Assembly: GCA_020848035.1 (NCBI GenBank)
Contig: JADLAX010000010.1
Location: forward strand, 62,001 to 126,000
Direction of reading: 5' to 3'
Length of the DNA stretch: 64,000 nt
From: Anaerolineae bacterium
GTDB taxonomy: Bacteria > Chloroflexota > Anaerolineae > Promineifilales > Promineifilaceae
Shown: piece by piece, positions 50,096-58,761 of the stretch
Layout: each line of letters starts with the position of its first letter
How positions within the stretch are numbered: the first letter of the stretch is position 1
Position numbers and translations under genes: made by a program
The notes under the pieces: model-generated
Told to the model about the DNA's origin: nothing
Databases searched by the model: none
Seen by the model: the letters and a program-made list of their open reading frames with translations, nothing else

Positions 50096-53053
50096 ATGAC
50101 CCTCCCACTAAACATTAACGGAAAAAATATCGACGTTTCAGCCAATCCCACCGACACCTTGCTCTCCGCCCTGCGCGGAGCGGGCTTTTTTAGCGTGCGC
50201 TTTGGCAGCCACGATGGGAAAACAGGCGCAGCGGCCGTTTTGGTTGATGGCCAGCTGGTCAACAGCGACGTGCTGCTGGCTGGTCAGGCTGTTGGCCACC
50301 GCATTGAGACCGTTGAAGGGCTCAACCCCGGCATCAACGAGCTGCATCCGATTCAAAAAGCGTTTGTCGAAACTGGGGCGATCCAGTCTGGCTACAACAC
50401 CCCGGCCATGATTTTGGCGGCTAAGGCGCTGCTGGAACAAAACCCCAACCCCACCGAGGCCGAGGTGCGTGAAGCGTTTTCTGGCATTTTGTGCCGCGAA
50501 ACGGGCTACGTGAAGCCAGTCCAGGCCGTGCTGCGCGCCGCCGCCTACCTGCGCGGCGAAGAGGTGCCGCCCTACGACGGCCCGCCCATCATCGACGCCA
50601 CCTTCTTTGTGGAGAATCCGCCCGCGCCAGACGATGAGGGGCCAGAGCTGGCGGGCGGCTCAATCGCCAATCGCCAATCTCCAATCTCCACTCAAACCAA
50701 GCCCCAAACCGACATTGTGCTCACGTCTGGCGTGCCGGAAACGGCCGTTGTCGGCAAACCAGAAACCAAGGTCGATGCCGTTAAACTCACCAAGGGCAAT
50801 CCCGCCTTTGTGGATGATATCGACCTGCGCGGCATGCTGTATGCCAAGCTGCTCGTCAGTCCACACGCCCATGCTCGGATTCTGGACATCGACGCCAGCG
50901 AGGCCGAAGCGCTGCCCGGCGTGCACGCCGTGATTCATTACAAAAACGTCAAGCGCGTCAAATACGCCTCCGGCGGACAGAGCTACCCCAACCCGCCGCC
51001 GCACGATCAGGTCAGCTTCGACAACAAGGTGCGCTACGTGGGCGACCGCGTCGCCGCCGTGGCCGCCGAAAGTGAAGCGATTGCCGAAGCAGCGATCAAG
51101 CTGATCAAAGTCGAATATGAACTCCTACCCGCCGTTTTCGACGAAAACGAAGCGATCAAACCCGGTGCGCCCATCATCCACGACGAGGATGACACCGAAA
51201 AGATTCACGACGCCAGCCGCAACATTGTGCACCACATCCAGGCCGAGGTAGGCGACGTGGAGAAAGGGTTCAGCGAAGCCGACCACGTGTTTGAGCACAG
51301 CTACTACGTGCACCAGGTGCAGCAAACGCCCATCGAGCCGCACATCGCCATCAGCTGGTGGGACAGCGACGAACGGCTGGTAATTCGCACCAGCACCCAG
51401 GTTCCGTTCCACGTGCGCCGCATGGTCGCTCCGCTGCTCGATTTGCCCGTGCGCCGTATCCGGGTCATCAAGCCACGCATCGGCGGCGGCTTTGGCGTGA
51501 AGCAAGAGATGCTCATCGAGGACATCGTGGGTCACCTCACCATTGCCACTGGCCGCCCGGTGCGCCTGGAGCTGACGCGCAGCGAGGAGTTCCGCAGCAG
51601 CCGCACCCGCCATCCGCAAAGCATCACCTGGAAAGCGGGTGTCATGGCCGACGGCACGCTGCACTCCATGCAGATGAAAATTGTGGCCAACACGGGCGCG
51701 TACGGCACCCACGGCCTGACGGTGCAAACCGTCACCGGCCTGCGCGGCCTGAGCAGCTACAACTGCAAAAATCGGGAATTTGACTGCATTGTGGCCTACA
51801 CCAATCTGCCTGTGCCCGGCGCGTATCGCGGTTACGGCGGGCCGCAGGCGCTTTTCTCGCTGGAATGCCTGATGGACGAAATTGCCGCCGCGCTCAAGCT
51901 GGATCCCATTGAGTTCCGCCGCAAAAATTGGGTGCAGGCGGGCGACCCAATGCCCATCGCCCCGCTGCTGGGCGAAGGCGAAAAAGATACCGTCATCACC
52001 GTGCCGCTGATTGAATCGTGCGGCCTGAACGAATGTTTTGAGCAAGGCATGAAGGCGATCGGCTGGGAGCGCAAGTTTGAACCCGGCTGGCACGAGGTGC
52101 CCGGCAAGCCCCACCTGCGACGCGGCCTGGGCGCGGCAATGTGCATGCACGGTACGGCCATTCCAGGGCTGGACATGGGCGGCGCGTCGGTGAAAATCAA
52201 CGATGACGGATCGTTTAACGTGCTGGTTGGCGCGACGGATTTGGGCACAGGGTCAGACACGGTGCTCAGCCAGATTGCCGCTGAGGTGTTGGGCGTACCG
52301 CTGGAGGACATCATCATTTACTCCAGCGACACGGACATGACGCCGTTTGACACGGGGGCTTACGCCAGCAGCACGACGTATATTTCAGGAACGGCCGTTA
52401 AACGCGCCGCCGAACAGGTTGCCGACCAGATCAAAGAACGGGCTGCCCTGATGCTGGAACTGGACCATTGGCACGACATTCGGTTGGAAAATAGACGGGC
52501 GATTGCGGCAGACGGCCGTAGCGTTAGCATGGAAGCGATCGGCCTGCACAGCCTGCACCAGGACCAGCAGCGGCAAATCATGGCCACCGCCAGCTTTGTC
52601 AGCATGGATTCGCCGCCGCCGTTTGCCGGGCAGTTTGCCGAGGTAGAGGTGGACACCGAAACCGGCCAGGTCACCGTCACCAAGCTGGTGATGGCCGTGG
52701 ATGCGGGCGTGCCGATTAACCCGATCACCGCCAGCGGGCAGGTGGAGGGCGGCATGGTGCAGGCGCTGGGCTACGGTCACTGCGAAGAGATGGCCTACGA
52801 CGAGACGGGCAACCTGGTCAACGACCAGTTCGGCCCCTACCACATCTACCGCGCCGACGAGATGCCCTGGATGCAGGCGATCCTCGTGCAAACCAACGAG
52901 CCCACCGGCCCGTTTGGCGCCAAAGCCATCGCCGAAATCCCCAAAGACGGCGTCGCCCCGGCCATCGCTAACGCCGTCTTCGACGCCACTGGCACCCGCC
53001 TGCGCCGCATTCCCTTCACGCCGCAGCGGGTACACGAGGCCATGCACCCCTAA
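50096..53053 (+). CDS. Xanthine dehydrogenase-family Mo hydroxylase with degenerate Fe-S domain
   Basis: 985 aa. The N-terminal 155 residues align in pattern with the small [2Fe-2S] subunit, but the cluster Cys are replaced: Ser38, Thr43, Ala46, Asp58 in the plant-type site, Ser98, Asn101 and Glu135 in the helical site; only Cys133 remains. From about 225 on it is a full Mo-cofactor subunit: GGGFGVKQEMLIEDIVGHLT, PVPGAYRGYGGPQALFSLEC, TDLGTGSDTVLSQIAAEVLG, and the catalytic Glu region GPFGAKAIAEIPKDG. The linker (about 160-220) holds a family C repeat read in frame. No FAD subunit gene is nearby. How electrons leave is unclear. Confidence 0.9.
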   Translation: MTLPLNINGKNIDVSANPTDTLLSALRGAGFFSVRFGSHDGKTGAAAVLVDGQLVNSDVLLAGQAVGHRIETVEGLNPGINELHPIQKAFVETGAIQSGYNTPAMILAAKALLEQNPNPTEAEVREAFSGILCRETGYVKPVQAVLRAAAYLRGEEVPPYDGPPIIDATFFVENPPAPDDEGPELAGGSIANRQSPISTQTKPQTDIVLTSGVPETAVVGKPETKVDAVKLTKGNPAFVDDIDLRGMLYAKLLVSPHAHARILDIDASEAEALPGVHAVIHYKNVKRVKYASGGQSYPNPPPHDQVSFDNKVRYVGDRVAAVAAESEAIAEAAIKLIKVEYELLPAVFDENEAIKPGAPIIHDEDDTEKIHDASRNIVHHIQAEVGDVEKGFSEADHVFEHSYYVHQVQQTPIEPHIAISWWDSDERLVIRTSTQVPFHVRRMVAPLLDLPVRRIRVIKPRIGGGFGVKQEMLIEDIVGHLTIATGRPVRLELTRSEEFRSSRTRHPQSITWKAGVMADGTLHSMQMKIVANTGAYGTHGLTVQTVTGLRGLSSYNCKNREFDCIVAYTNLPVPGAYRGYGGPQALFSLECLMDEIAAALKLDPIEFRRKNWVQAGDPMPIAPLLGEGEKDTVITVPLIESCGLNECFEQGMKAIGWERKFEPGWHEVPGKPHLRRGLGAAMCMHGTAIPGLDMGGASVKINDDGSFNVLVGATDLGTGSDTVLSQIAAEVLGVPLEDIIIYSSDTDMTPFDTGAYASSTTYISGTAVKRAAEQVADQIKERAALMLELDHWHDIRLENRRAIAADGRSVSMEAIGLHSLHQDQQRQIMATASFVSMDSPPPFAGQFAEVEVDTETGQVTVTKLVMAVDAGVPINPITASGQVEGGMVQALGYGHCEEMAYDETGNLVNDQFGPYHIYRADEMPWMQAILVQTNEPTGPFGAKAIAEIPKDGVAPAIANAVFDATGTRLRRIPFTPQRVHEAMHP
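50668..50700. repeat. Family C half repeat within the Mo-hydroxylase linker
   Basis: TCGCCAATCGCCAATCTCCA then ATCTCCACTCAAA is translated in frame as ANRQSPISTQT. It resembles the inverted arm of the his-operon family C copies. Confidence 0.7.
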
Positions 53054-53060
53054 ACCAACA

Positions 53061-53098
53061 AGTGCGACGCACCTCGGAGGTGCGTCGCACTTTTGTTT
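53061..53098 (+). terminator. Family I palindrome acting as terminator
   Basis: AGTGCGACGCACCT (53061-53074) and AGGTGCGTCGCACT (53078-53091) form a perfect 14-bp stem with a 3-nt loop, followed by TTTTGTTT, right after the Mo-hydroxylase stop codon. Confidence 0.88.
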
Positions 53099-53230
53099 AG
53101 GCGGCGAAGTGAGCAGCCTCAGATGCGTCCTGGCTAAAACCGTTCGCATCTGAGGATGCTCACGCCACAATCCGCGAGACGCTGGGGGCAAGCCCCCAGA
53201 CCCCCATTTCAGAAACCAGAAAAACAGAAA

Positions 53231-54661
53231 TCAGGAACCAGAAACAACGGGAGAGACCACGCGAAAACCGACATGGTTGCTGGAGAGGTCCGGATCGCGC
53301 CTGAAGCGGCGCGCCACGCGCGCGCCCCCATGATCGAAGCTCCAAGAACCGCCGCACAGCACGCGGGATTTTTGGTCTTTATCGAACCAACTATTTGTCC
53401 ACTCCCAAACATTGCCAGACATATCGACACAACCATAAGGGCTGTCGCCTTGCGGCGAAAATTGGCCAACAGGTGTGGTTGCCTGAATACCAGTTTTCCA
53501 CGTGTTGCAATGATTTTCACGCCATTCATTGCCCCAGGGGTAAGTACGGCCGTCGGTGCCGCGTGCCGCTTTTTCCCACTGCTGCTCCGTGGGCAGCGCC
53601 ATGCCCGCCCATGCGGCATACGCCTTGGCATCGTGCCAGGAGACGTAAACCACAGGATGGTTAGCCAGTTCAGCAGGCGGCGAGCTTCCCTTCCAATGCT
53701 TGGGTGGTTTCGCCTTCGTTGCGGCCACAAAACGGGCGTACTCAGCATTGGTCACCGGCGTTTTGGCCATCCAGAATTCATCCAGGTGCAGTTTCTTCTT
53801 GTCGTCACCATGCAAAAACTCTCCCGCTGGCACCCGCACAAACGTTTTGCCACTTTTTTCATGGATAAAACTGTTTAATTCCGCACGCGCTGGTTCTTTT
53901 GGGGTCGCTTTTGGGCTTGCTGCTTCTACCGTTATCAATTCTCTAAGAGCTGGATTGACAGAAAAATCCTGTTTTGATGTCACTGGTTCCAGAGCGGCAA
54001 GAAGCTGCTCAAATCCGCGCTCGTAACCCCCTCGCAGCGAAATATGTTGAAACGCTCGCCACAAAGCTGGCAGCTGGCACGCCTTGAGCAGGAGGGGGTA
54101 TAGCTGCATTTCATCTTCATGGGTGTAGGTGATGGCGGCGTTGGTTTCCAGCTGCACCCAGCGCGAAGCCACGGCGTCTGGCGAGAGCAGCAGAACAAAG
54201 ATGCCGCTTTCTTCCAGGCCACGGCTAATGGCCTCCACCCACTTTTCACCGGGCCGAATGCTGTCCGGAGCAATCCAGATGGCGTAGCCGTGGGCTTCCA
54301 GGTCATGGGCCAGCCGTTGGGCTACTTCCGCATCCTGGTGGGCGTGGCTGATAAAGATTTGGCGCGGGTTGCGGGTGATGGAGGCGATTGGTTGTGGGGC
54401 GGTGGTGGGTGCTTTTTCACCTGGCACGTAGTCGGTTGGTTGGAAAAACGGCCGCATCTTCCCCACCGCCACGAGCAAATTCTGCATCTGGTTATGCCGG
54501 TGGCAAAACTCTAGCAGCAGCGAAATTTGCTGCTGCTTGGTCATCCCTGGCGTCAGGTCTTCATGAACGGAACGAAAATAGTCAAACAGCAGGTCGTTGA
54601 GGTCCTGTGGTCCAAAATGGTCGTTGATAAATTGGCGAAGTTTGGCAGTGTCAACATTCAT
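53231..54661 (-). CDS. EAD-TIR-FGE protein of a predicted conflict/defence system
   Basis: 476 aa. Residues 1-70 (KLRQFINDHFGPQDLNDLLF, then CHRHNQMQNLLVAV) look like a Death-like effector-associated domain. A TIR domain follows (about 98-235): RQIFISHAHQDAEVAQRLAH, GYAIWIAPDS, and Glu172 in SRWVQLETNAA at the NADase Glu position. The C-terminal 200 residues are an FGE-sulfatase (formylglycine-generating enzyme-like) domain: RVPAGEFLHGD, PVTNAEYARFV, AWAGMALPTEQQWEKAARGT and GFRVV. In the literature such domain sets form predicted biological-conflict systems. No partner with a matching EAD is in the window. ATG 54661 is chosen because a TATACT -10 lies about 40 bp upstream. Confidence 0.88.
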   Translation of the reverse strand: MNVDTAKLRQFINDHFGPQDLNDLLFDYFRSVHEDLTPGMTKQQQISLLLEFCHRHNQMQNLLVAVGKMRPFFQPTDYVPGEKAPTTAPQPIASITRNPRQIFISHAHQDAEVAQRLAHDLEAHGYAIWIAPDSIRPGEKWVEAISRGLEESGIFVLLLSPDAVASRWVQLETNAAITYTHEDEMQLYPLLLKACQLPALWRAFQHISLRGGYERGFEQLLAALEPVTSKQDFSVNPALRELITVEAASPKATPKEPARAELNSFIHEKSGKTFVRVPAGEFLHGDDKKKLHLDEFWMAKTPVTNAEYARFVAATKAKPPKHWKGSSPPAELANHPVVYVSWHDAKAYAAWAGMALPTEQQWEKAARGTDGRTYPWGNEWRENHCNTWKTGIQATTPVGQFSPQGDSPYGCVDMSGNVWEWTNSWFDKDQKSRVLCGGSWSFDHGGARVARRFRRDPDLSSNHVGFRVVSPVVSGS

Positions 54662-54696
54662 AAGCTTGCTGGCAGTTGGTTTTGGTTGGTGTAGGC

Positions 54697-54703
54697 CAAG
54701 TAT
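54697..54703 (-). promoter_or_regulatory. -10 element candidate for the TIR protein gene
   Basis: TATACT on the minus strand, about 40 bp before ATG 54661. The -35 is poorly conserved (TTGTTG about 13-17 bp upstream). Confidence 0.4.
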
Positions 54704-54728
54704 ACGCCAACAAGCGGGATTTTTCATC

Positions 54729-54781
54729 GTAGCCGCGGTTTCTTACCGCGTTCCCAATGCGCGGTAAGAAACCGCGACTAC
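54729..54781. repeat. Palindromic repeat (GTAGCCGCGGTTTCTTACCG type, family J)
   Basis: Arms 54729-54750 and 54760-54781 are nearly perfect inverted copies (22 bp) around TTCCCAATG. Located between the TIR protein and the terminator of the next gene. Confidence 0.85.
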
Positions 54782-54792
54782 GGGAAAATAAA

Positions 54793-54822
54793 AACGGCCG
54801 TTCCCTCCCGGAAACGGCCGTT
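54793..54822 (-). terminator. Intrinsic terminator from paired ACGGCCGT copies
   Basis: Two copies of AACGGCCGTT (54793-54802 and 54813-54822) form a stem around a 10-nt loop; on the minus strand they are followed by TTTTATTTT. It ends the transcript of the gene at 54858-55832. Confidence 0.82.
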
Positions 54823-54857
54823 CTCCTTCAAATGTTTCTTACCCGGCAGCCGGTACG

Positions 54858-55832
54858 TCAATCGCCAGATTGAGCAGCACCAGCCGTCGATAACAGGTTC
54901 ACCTGCCGCATGATTTGCGACGCTTCCGGGGCGCGGCGGGGATTGGTTTTGAGCAAAACCATCGTTGTGCCGCGTTTGATGCTGGCATCGTACAAATAAG
55001 CATCCTGCTCGGACACGCCCAAACCAATGAAGAAGCCCAAGATCGCACCGATGAGCATACCGCTAACCGTGCCGCTGAGGGCAATCAGCCCCCAGGTGCC
55101 AGCCATCGTGGCTGCACCAAATGGCTCGATGCCGGTGAACTGCATCAGGCCAATGCCCGCCACTGCGCCCAAAATGCTGCCCCAAATCGCCCCGCCCAAT
55201 CCACCGGAAATGGTGGCTTCTTTGGTGACCGCCTTTTCGCCAGTGTAGCGACGGCTAAATTCATTGGTCTGGCTCAGGTTGATGGTTTCGATGGCGTCTT
55301 GGGAGAAGTTCATTTTGGCCAGGGTGGCCACGGCCGTTGCCGCATCCCGCTCGGAGTTGAACAACCGCACGACCAGACGATCGCTGGTTAGACCGCGCAG
55401 TTCGTTCACCTTTTGGTTCACGTTCTGCACCTGAACCAGGTGCTGCTCAAGCAGGGCTTTGGCTTCGGGGGTGAGGTTTTTATTGAGGGCGTTTTGGTAG
55501 GCAGCAACGGCCGTTTTCTCGCCCAACACCGCTTCTTTCAGGGCCACATTCTCAGTTTCCATCGGCCCAATGGCCAGGGTGGTCATGATAGCAATACGCC
55601 CCCGGTGAATGGTGCCACGCATGCTGCGTCGGGTAGAGATAGCACCGCCCATCGTTTCAATGAGTGAACGAAGCTCATCGGCCATCTGGCGGCGCTGTTG
55701 GGCATATGTTTTTAACATCACCTTAAGGCCCCGATTGTTGACCGTTTTACCAATAATGTTAAAACCGCGCTCCCCTGCTTTGCACAATTTGTGCAGCTGC
55801 TGCAACGTCCGAATGGTTTCCTGATTGCTCAT
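54858..55832 (-). CDS. Ferritin-like helical bundle fused to glycine-zipper membrane domain
   Basis: 324 aa from ATG 55832 (AAGGAGAACGTG upstream). Residues 1-150 form a four-helix bundle like DUF2383/PA2169-type proteins (MSNQETIRTLQQLHKLCKAG; ENVALKEAVLGEKTAVAAYQ). The second half begins RLVVRLFNSERDAATAVATL, as in general-stress DUF1269-like proteins, followed by two glycine-rich membrane segments (GGLGGAIWGSILGAVAGIGL; SGTVSGMLIGAILGFFIGLG). The combination is unusual to me. It is probably a stress-related membrane protein. An ACGGCCGT hairpin terminator follows. Confidence 0.72.
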   Translation of the reverse strand: MSNQETIRTLQQLHKLCKAGERGFNIIGKTVNNRGLKVMLKTYAQQRRQMADELRSLIETMGGAISTRRSMRGTIHRGRIAIMTTLAIGPMETENVALKEAVLGEKTAVAAYQNALNKNLTPEAKALLEQHLVQVQNVNQKVNELRGLTSDRLVVRLFNSERDAATAVATLAKMNFSQDAIETINLSQTNEFSRRYTGEKAVTKEATISGGLGGAIWGSILGAVAGIGLMQFTGIEPFGAATMAGTWGLIALSGTVSGMLIGAILGFFIGLGVSEQDAYLYDASIKRGTTMVLLKTNPRRAPEASQIMRQVNLLSTAGAAQSGD

Positions 55833-56210
55833 CACGTTCTCCTTGCTCTAAAAAGCTTTGCCCTGTTAACAATCAAACGGCGCTGCGCGTGACGTGGCTG
55901 CCAGCCAAGAACAAAAAAAGGCCCGTGTTGGGCGGCCCAGTGGACTGGTAGGGCTTCATGCGGCAACTTCCGCTGTGAACAAATTGGCTAGTCTGATGGT
56001 CTCTTTGCGGTTGAGACACAGCTGCGCATCGGCAGCTGAAAAATTGCAGGGTGGTATTTGGGTAGATTGTGAGCTTGTTGCCTATGAGTTGTGTCCGGTT
56101 GCAACGATATGATACAGGAAGAAGTGCCCATTTGTCAACTATTTGTTCATAAATATGTTGACAATATCTAGACACCTGGGACAACCTGGTAGAATTTGGC
56201 AGGAAACGCA
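55833..56210. other. Spacer without recognised gene
   Basis: About 380 bp. A minus-strand frame (55873-56211) has unnatural composition and I do not accept it. GCCC-AACAC-GGGC followed by TTTTTTT on the minus strand (about 55897-55922) is a weak terminator-like structure. No other signal is seen. Confidence 0.45.
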
Positions 56211-56242
56211 AAACGGCCGTTCCCTTTCAGGGACGGCCGTTT
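56211..56242 (-). terminator. Intrinsic terminator from paired ACGGCCGT copies
   Basis: AAACGGCCGTTCCCT (56211-56225) and AGGGACGGCCGTTT (56229-56242) form a long stem with a 3-nt loop; TTTT follows on the minus strand. It lies behind the membrane protein at 56263. Confidence 0.8.
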
Positions 56243-56262
56243 ATGCTCAAAATGGAATGGTG

Positions 56263-56673
56263 TTAACGCTCGCCGACAAGATGTACCAGGTACACTAAAA
56301 ACCAAAACAGCAGCGCATACACCACCATGGCGATAATGGTGAAGATTTCCAGAACAGAGCCATTAGCCGAAGGCGTTTGCGTCAGGCCAAAAAAGGGCAG
56401 CAGAAAGACGTCAGACACGCCGTAGACAAAACGAGCAAAGCCACTTTCTGGATTCGCGGCGATGAGCTTGAGGAAAACCCGAATGCCCAGCAGCGCCTCC
56501 AACAGCCCCAGCAGCAGCCACAGCGCCTGGTCAATTTTGAAGATGGCCCGGCGATTGGCCAGGCGTTCGGAATTGGTGGAGACTCGTTCTCGGACAACTG
56601 TCGTCTCACGACGAGGCAATTCGTCGCCATCGGTGTACACTTTTTCTTCGCGTTGGACAATTTTTTCGGTCAT
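56263..56673 (-). CDS. YggT-like small membrane protein
   Basis: 136 aa from ATG 56673, which has GGAGGTAACC upstream. An N-terminal polar region (MTEKIVQREEKVYTDGDELP; 45 aa) is followed by a hydrophobic helix (ALWLLLGLLEALLGIRVFLK), a loop ANPESGFARFVYGVSDVFLL with the YggT-like pattern of N, F and P residues, and a second helix (VLEIFTIIAMVVYALLFWFL). The role of YggT proteins is not settled (osmotic stress or cell division). An ACGGCCGT terminator lies downstream. Confidence 0.75.
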   Translation of the reverse strand: MTEKIVQREEKVYTDGDELPRRETTVVRERVSTNSERLANRRAIFKIDQALWLLLGLLEALLGIRVFLKLIAANPESGFARFVYGVSDVFLLPFFGLTQTPSANGSVLEIFTIIAMVVYALLFWFLVYLVHLVGER

Positions 56674-56890
56674 CTGGTTACCTCCACTTAAATACGGCCG
56701 TTCACCAACGGACGCATTTTGAACTGTAAACATACGATGACACAGCTTCAACGCGACAGGAATGAGGGTTTTCCCTACTTTCTGGCCAAAACAGTCTGTA
56801 TTTTTTGTCAACTCGGGGAGCCTGTGAGCAATTTCCTGCTGAGCCTGGCCCAATTTTGATGATTGGCCCACGTGGGAGGACAGAGGTTAC

Positions 56891-57553
56891 TCAGGCACGA
56901 TCACCCAACAGCCCCAGCGCCTGGGCTTTGAGCACCGCCTGGGTACGGTCGCGGGTGTTGGTTTTTTGCAAAATCGTCGAGACGTAATTTTTGACCGTGC
57001 CTTCAGCCAGAAACAGCCGGGCGGCGATTTCCGGGTTGCTCAGCCCTTCCGCAATGAGCTGCAAAATCTCCAGCTCGCGGTCAGAGAGGGGATCGGACAG
57101 GGCGTCGGCTGGTTTGACCGGGGACAGCCCGACAAACTGGGCCAGCACCCGCTGCGCTACGGCCGATCCCAACAAGGCACTACCATGCGCCACGGCCCGT
57201 ACGGCCGTTGCCAGCTCCGCCCCCGATACATCCTTCAACAAATACCCCTTAGCCCCGGCCCGCAGCCCCTCAAAAATGTATTCGTCGTCGTCGAAGGTGG
57301 TGAGGATGATGATGTTGGCCCCTGGCCAATCCTGGCAAAGCCGCGCCGTGGCCTCCACCCCGTTCATCACCGGCATACGGATGTCCATCAACACCACGTT
57401 GGGCTGGAGTTCGGCAAAAATTTGCACCGCCTCCTGGCCGTTGCTCGCCTCTCCTACCACGGCGAGGTCAGGCTCCAGCTCCAGCAGCGTACGCAGGCCG
57501 TCACGCATCAACCGCTGGTCGTCTACCAGCAAAATGCGAATGGGCTCAGGCAT
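56891..57553 (-). CDS. NarL/FixJ-family response regulator
   Basis: 220 aa from ATG 57553, which overlaps the histidine kinase gene by 8 bp. Receiver: PIRILLVDDQRLMRDGLRTL, phosphoacceptor Asp in NVVLMDIRMPVMNG, Thr in ILTTFDDDE, Lys in YLLKDVSG. HTH: LSDRELEILQLIAEGLSNPE and LAEGTVKNYVSTILQKTN. All activation residues are intact. It forms the second two-component pair of the window with the DesK-like kinase. Confidence 0.94.
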   Translation of the reverse strand: MPEPIRILLVDDQRLMRDGLRTLLELEPDLAVVGEASNGQEAVQIFAELQPNVVLMDIRMPVMNGVEATARLCQDWPGANIIILTTFDDDEYIFEGLRAGAKGYLLKDVSGAELATAVRAVAHGSALLGSAVAQRVLAQFVGLSPVKPADALSDPLSDRELEILQLIAEGLSNPEIAARLFLAEGTVKNYVSTILQKTNTRDRTQAVLKAQALGLLGDRA

Positions 57554-58754
57554 CGGCCGCCTCCACGTAGGGCACGGGCAGCTGGAGCGAGAGTTTAGCC
57601 CCACCCTGCTCCGCCGCGCCCAGAGTGAGCACCCCACCCAGCTGATTGGCCCGTTCGCCCAGCCCAATCAGACCAAAACGGCCGTCGGCCACCTCGCTGC
57701 CAAACCCCTGCCCATCATCAGCCACGGTCAGCGTCACCGATGCATCATCAGCCACCAGTTCCAGCCACGCCTGTCGGGCGTTGGCGTGCCGCTGCACGTT
57801 GGTCAACGATTCCTGGGCGGCGCGGTAAAGGGCCAGCCGGTGCGCTTCAGGCAGCAGCGGCACGTCGTCGGGCAGCTGCAAATGGATGGGCAGGCCGGTG
57901 GCTTCCTGGAAGGTGTGGGCCAGATGGGTTACGGCCGTAACCAACGACCCGTTCATCGCTGAGTTTTCCGCCGAGCGCAGCGTGGAGACAGTTTGGCGCA
58001 GTTCGGTCAGGGCTTGCTTGAGCTGGGCACGCATCGCCTCAATCATGCTGGCCGATCGCTCTGGATTGGTCGGGATGAGCCGCTGCGCCCCTTCCAACTG
58101 CACCACGGCCACCGTCAGGCGGTGGCCCAGGGCATCGTGCATTTCACGGGCCAGGCGGTTGCGCTCTTCGGCCACGGCCAGCTGCTGCGCCTGCGAGGTG
58201 TACGCTTTAAGCTGCTCATGAGCCTCTTGCAGCTCGGCCAACAGCTGCTGGCTGCGCTGCCGCGCCTCGTTGGCCTGGCGCAGCCCCGCGCCAAAAGTGC
58301 CAAAGAAGAGGTAGCCGCCCAAAATCGCCACAAATTCATTGGCGTGAATCACGGCCGCGGTTAAAGACCCGGCCAACCAGGTCACCACGATAAAAATCAA
58401 AATCCACACCAGCCCCGGCACAAGCGGCAAAAACAGCATCGACTGGGCGCTGAGCACAAAGAGGAAAGTGGAGATGCCAGCGGCGGCCCGAACCGGCACC
58501 TGTGTAGAGATAATCATGGCAATGATCATCTGGAACAGCAGGTAAAGGTGCACCAGGTACGGCCGTTCCTCCAAAAAGGCAAACACGCTCAGCCCCACAA
58601 AAAAGAGGCCAAACAAAGCCAGCACAAACGCCTGGTTAGGCGCACCGGAGAGCTCAGGCAGGGTGGCCACCAGGATGCCGAGCCAGGTCAGGTAAGCCGC
58701 CGCGTTGAGCAGCCAGAAGCTGTAGTTGGAGCGCTGTCGGGTAGCGGTGGTCAT
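57546..58754 (-). CDS. Membrane histidine kinase, DesK/LiaS class
   Basis: 402 aa. Five to six membrane helices fill the first 165 residues (FWLLNAAAYLTWLGILVATL to EFVAILGGYLFFGTFGAG). A coiled coil leads to HisKA_3 with EERNRLAREMHDALGHRLTV (phospho-His in the HDALGH motif, about 205) and a HATPase domain (YRAAQESLTNVQRHANA; DDGQGFG; GLIGLGERA). There is no large outer domain, so it may sense a membrane property as DesK does. It partners the overlapping response regulator. Confidence 0.93.
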   Translation of the reverse strand: MTTATRQRSNYSFWLLNAAAYLTWLGILVATLPELSGAPNQAFVLALFGLFFVGLSVFAFLEERPYLVHLYLLFQMIIAMIISTQVPVRAAAGISTFLFVLSAQSMLFLPLVPGLVWILIFIVVTWLAGSLTAAVIHANEFVAILGGYLFFGTFGAGLRQANEARQRSQQLLAELQEAHEQLKAYTSQAQQLAVAEERNRLAREMHDALGHRLTVAVVQLEGAQRLIPTNPERSASMIEAMRAQLKQALTELRQTVSTLRSAENSAMNGSLVTAVTHLAHTFQEATGLPIHLQLPDDVPLLPEAHRLALYRAAQESLTNVQRHANARQAWLELVADDASVTLTVADDGQGFGSEVADGRFGLIGLGERANQLGGVLTLGAAEQGGAKLSLQLPVPYVEAADA

Positions 58755-58761
58755 AGAAAGA

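Noticed and set aside
51125..52150. 341-aa minus-strand frame over the Mo hydroxylase
   Set aside because: Shadow of coding sequence, no family features.
55873..56211. 112-aa minus-strand frame in the spacer
   Set aside because: No ribosome site, composition typical of non-coding DNA, crosses a terminator-like hairpin.
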